Assembly (NCBI RefSeq): GCF_032062135.1
Contig: NC_092859.1
Location: 89,274,122 to 89,338,121 of the forward strand
Direction: 5' to 3'
DNA from: Pyxicephalus adspersus
Taxonomy: Eukaryota > Chordata > Amphibia > Anura > Pyxicephalidae
Length of the DNA stretch: 64,000 nucleotides
Below are positions 61,310 through 64,000 of the stretch, piece after piece. The translations under genes and the position numbers were made by a program. The first letter of the stretch is position 1; each line of letters starts with the position of its first letter. Below the pieces are notes generated by a model that was not told where the DNA came from, did not search any database, and worked only from the letters and a program-made list of their open reading frames with translations.

Positions 61310-61640
61310 TTCCCCAATCCCTTGTTGTTGCTGCGTTCACCACTGGCTTCATCTGGACCAACCACGGTTGATGTAACTTATATACATGGACATGGTGGTT
61401 ATGTTGTTCTAGCAGAGGTTTGCATGCCAGGTTTGCTCAGTTTTTACCTATCATCACTAATCAAGGCATTCCCTTAGGGTTCATTCATACCATAATGCAA
61501 ACTTATTGAAAACGGCATTTTGACATGAGTTATTTTTACTGTGCTGCACTGAACTGTGTTTTTCCTATTTCCCTTTAGAGAGAGAGGGATAAATAGAGAA
61601 GCACATTGCTTTAACATGCATTGTGACAAGTTTTTGTATT
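61310..61640. repeat. Probable old interspersed repeats
   Basis: ACCAACCACGGTTGATGTAA then CTTATATACAT (61360-61390) aligns with CCAGCCGGGGTTGATGTAAC then TAGCACATATACAC (45930-45965). The next 200 bases (TTTTTACTGTGCTGCACTGA, ATGCATTGTGACAAG) also resemble old repeat text. Borders are unclear. Confidence 0.35.
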
Positions 61641-61789
61641 TCAGTGTTGGCGTTGATTGGCTACACAGACAGCAATAGTATTTTATGTGTTTGTGTGTTA
61701 AGACTGCATTGAGCAAAGTTACTCAAGCCAGCCAACACTACTGCTGTGAATGATAATAATCCATTGATGATGTACAAAATCAAATTAGG

Positions 61790-62306
61790 TACCGTATTTT
61801 CCGGTGTATAAGGCGACTGGGCGTATAAGACGACCCCCCACTCTAACCAATCATTTGGGGGTCGTGTTATATGCCCAGTATTGTACTGTTCCTTCTGCCT
61901 GTCAGATCTCACTATTGTGTGAGAACTGAGAGGCAGAAAGAACTGTACACTACTAGTTCTTAGTAATGAATGGGCACGTTCCTTTAATGAATGGGCGTGT
62001 TCCAGTGAAGAGCCAATCCAGGCTCTCCACTGGAGAGCCAATCCAGGCTCACATCCTGCTTTTCAGCTTACACGAGTCCTGCTGTGAAGCAACGGGAGCC
62101 TGCCCAGGAGGACTCGTGTAAGCTGAAAAGCAGGAAGACAGAAGGAGGCACAGGAGGACTCGCAGGGACGCCAGACCAGAGAGGGGACTCGCGGGGACAC
62201 CGCGCGCTGCAGGTAAGTACTGGTACCCGGAGTACAAGACGACCCCTGACTTTGTCATAGATTTTTCGGGGTTAAAAAGTCGTCTTGTACGCCGGAAAAT
62301 AGGGTA
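61790..62306. mobile_element. TA-flanked DNA transposon (CCGTATTTTCCGG family)
   Basis: The ends TACCGTATTTTCCGGTGTAT and, in reverse, TACCCTATTTTCCGGCGTAC continue to GGCGAC/GACGAC and match over about 28 bp; TA at both limits suggests a TA target. GTATAAGACGACCCCC-like text next to both ends is typical of this common vertebrate family. There is no transposase. Inside are a perfect 27 bp hairpin (62054-62135), a GAGCCAATCCAGGCTC word repeated twice (near 62011 and 62034), and a consensus splice donor CAG|GTAAGTA at 62210-62219. Frames up to 126 codons reflect its composition. Confidence 0.85.
62054..62135. repeat. Perfect 27 bp hairpin inside the TA-flanked element
   Basis: The left arm 62054-62080 (starts TCCTGCTTTTCAGCTTACAC) is the exact reverse complement of the right arm 62109-62135 (ends AGCTGAAAAGCAGGA). 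The loop is 28 bases. Perfect pairing implies a young copy or a constraint on the fold. Confidence 0.95.
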
Positions 62307-62743
62307 AATTGTTTCAAATTATTCTTCACTCAAAACAACTAGACACCAGCAACAACTGAAGGAAGGATATGGAGGATTTTGATAATATTTATACTCAACA
62401 ATATCCATTTTGAATGCAGACTTTTTTATTGAAACATCCCACGACCGCAATTGATTTCTGATAATATTTTACCATCAAAACAAGTGTTATGACCACAGTG
62501 ACAATTTCTAAAGTGTTACCAAATGAGGCTGAATGTGTTTTCCCAGCCATAATAACAAAGAAGAGATTTAGTGTGTGCTTAGAAAGGATTTTGCAGTTAG
62601 GTTGTTATTTATAAATTATCCATGCCTGGAGTTCTCTGAGTAAGCACTAGGGATTAAGAAAGTTATACTACAAACATGACTAGTATATATCTTGTTTTAG
62701 AATTCCTGTTTCAAGTTCAATATCAAATTTTTCAATTATTTTT

Positions 62744-62744
<1 letters not shown>
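62307..62744. other. Non-coding stretch, nothing seen
   Basis: This is AT-rich sequence with no exon or repeat supported. Confidence 0.5.

Positions 62745-62783
<39 letters not shown>
62745..62783. repeat. (TA)n microsatellite
   Basis: About 19 TA units follow a T-rich stretch. Confidence 0.97.
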
Positions 62784-62785
<2 letters not shown>

Positions 62786-64000
62786 ACCAATAAAAAGCAA
62801 ATTGTAAAAACATAACCTCCCCATACTCCGATGTCATAATAAGGCTCTTTGCATTTAGGGATAAAGGTTTCAATGTTGTAATTTGCTATGGGGATCAGGT
62901 CTTTGTTGACCTGCTTTGTGGTATATTTTTAATATATTAGAATCTAAATCTAGAATTCTTAGATTTCGAGTATAAGGGCCAGTCCAGCTCTAGTGCTCAT
63001 CAGACGCCAGATCTAACTTTGTCCTGCTCATCTATAGCATGCCCCCTAAGCCTTGTGAAGCTAGTCACACCTAGGACTTCTGTGCACAAAGGTTGATATC
63101 TGGGAAAGGACTGAGAGAGGACCAGGACCGACAAATATCGTAGTACAGGAGATTCCAGCAAGGGCAAGTCTAGAAAACTGAGCAAAAGGGCATAAATAGG
63201 TATAAACACATATTATTGCACATATTTGTATAGGAAAGGAAACCTCAATCAGGTTTCTGTGCATTGAATATCTGTAATGGCTCCAGGAGACATTACCCAA
63301 AGGATTCTAATGAAAGTATGAACAATTGTATCCTCTTAGTAATGAATCTGTTGTTACTAACAGAAGTAACACAATGGGGTTTTGCTGCTGTATAGCTGCA
63401 CCTGCTAAATGCAACATGCACAGACAAAAACTTACCATGTAAACTAATATTAACATAGGTGTGCCTATGATGCCAGATTTGCATTGTGGACCACAGTTTC
63501 TTAAAAGATAACATAAACTGTTGACTTTTAGACCCTATTTTTTAGCCCTGACCAAATAAATAGAGAATATTTACATATGTTAAAAATCAGATAGAGCTTT
63601 AAATAACAAATGGAAATGGTTTACAAAAAATGCAATAAAAACTAAAAAGTTCTAAGTAACACATTCTAACATTACGTTAGCTATTGCCCTACAGATAAGC
63701 ACTTTTTCCTCCACAGAGATGGAGAAGGAAGGCAGTATATATGTATTTATAAAAGTCTGTGCTGGTAAACTTCTTTTCTGTTTGCCTCCTGCATCACATT
63801 CAAATTTCCATGACAGGTTTGAAAGAGTTCGCTGTAAGAAATTCAGAAAAGATCACAAGGTTCTCAGTGGACTGGTGCAATGCGACAATAGGAATTGCTA
63901 TACTACTCACAGTTAGGCATTGTTCCTTGTATATTCCCAAGATGTCATTTCTTTCTTTATTGAATCGTACCTTTAAGCATTAAGAGTCTATAAAATAATG
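62784..64000. other. Non-coding stretch, no gene seen
   Basis: Frames of 65-79 codons occur on both strands. One + frame starting at 63719 follows an acceptor-like CACTTTTTCCTCCACAG, but there is no donor, domain or neighbouring exon to support it. Confidence 0.45.

Noticed and set aside
61661..62258. 126- and 69-codon - frames
   Set aside because: They lie across the TA-flanked DNA transposon and its hairpin, and show no transposase motif.
63700..63909. Acceptor-like CACTTTTTCCTCCACAG followed by a 65-codon frame beginning MEKEGSIYVF
   Set aside because: No donor, polyadenylation signal or neighbouring exon supports it, and no family is recognised. A frame of this length is expected several times by chance.

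Overview
The window is vertebrate nuclear DNA, almost certainly from a frog and most likely a ranoid/neobatrachian frog. It is AT-rich, CpG-poor and has no dense coding. It carries several interspersed repeat families that I recognise from memory as typical of such genomes: short palindromic elements with ends like GGGCCTGATTTATTA, a short repeat containing TATAGCGCCAACATATT, Harbinger-like elements with ends AGCTGCGTACACAC, and an element with ends like TACCGTATTTTCCGG. The species attribution is inference; no search was run. There is one assembly gap (575-1349).

The window reads as intergenic and intronic sequence rather than a gene cluster. Two places look like parts of real transcription units, both on the + strand. 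At 6335-6437 a strong splice acceptor leads into 33 open codons and a stop, followed by AATAAA signals, which would suit the last coding exon of a gene whose earlier exons lie to the left, possibly outside the window. At about 32150-32565 a GC-richer block with a CCAAT box ends in a consensus splice donor, which would suit a promoter and a non-coding first exon whose intron fills much of the right half. Two weak short exon candidates (34746-34791 and 35637-35699) follow it. On the - strand, 22090-23280 holds two adjoining long open frames that may be a broken, 5'-truncated gene copy. I could not identify any of these products.

Most of what can be supported is repeats. 9.7-11.6 kb holds a dense repeat patch with three palindromic elements. 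13.6 kb has a LINE tail and 19.5 kb a frog interspersed repeat. 21.5, 25.9, 48.0 and 51.8 kb hold further copies of the palindromic family. 24.6-25.1 kb is a pogo/Tigger-like element. 28.8-29.3 kb is a degenerate tandem array of about 100 bp units. 36.2-36.9 kb is a 33 bp minisatellite of about 22 copies. 39.6 and 44.1 kb are two copies of a Harbinger-like multi-hairpin element. 49.7-50.05 kb is a hairpin-bearing repeat ending in a G-run. 53.6-54.5 kb is strongly C-biased, 59.3 kb is hAT-like and 61.8-62.3 kb is a TA-flanked element with a perfect 27 bp hairpin. Microsatellites sit at 31.4, 41.7, 43.5 and 62.75 kb. Isolated near-perfect hairpins outside recognised repeats lie at 17.34, 41.04 and 46.45 kb.

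I found no RNA gene, CRISPR array or clear multi-exon protein gene, and no convincing new biological system. Most open frames here are the length expected by chance, or lie inside repeats.
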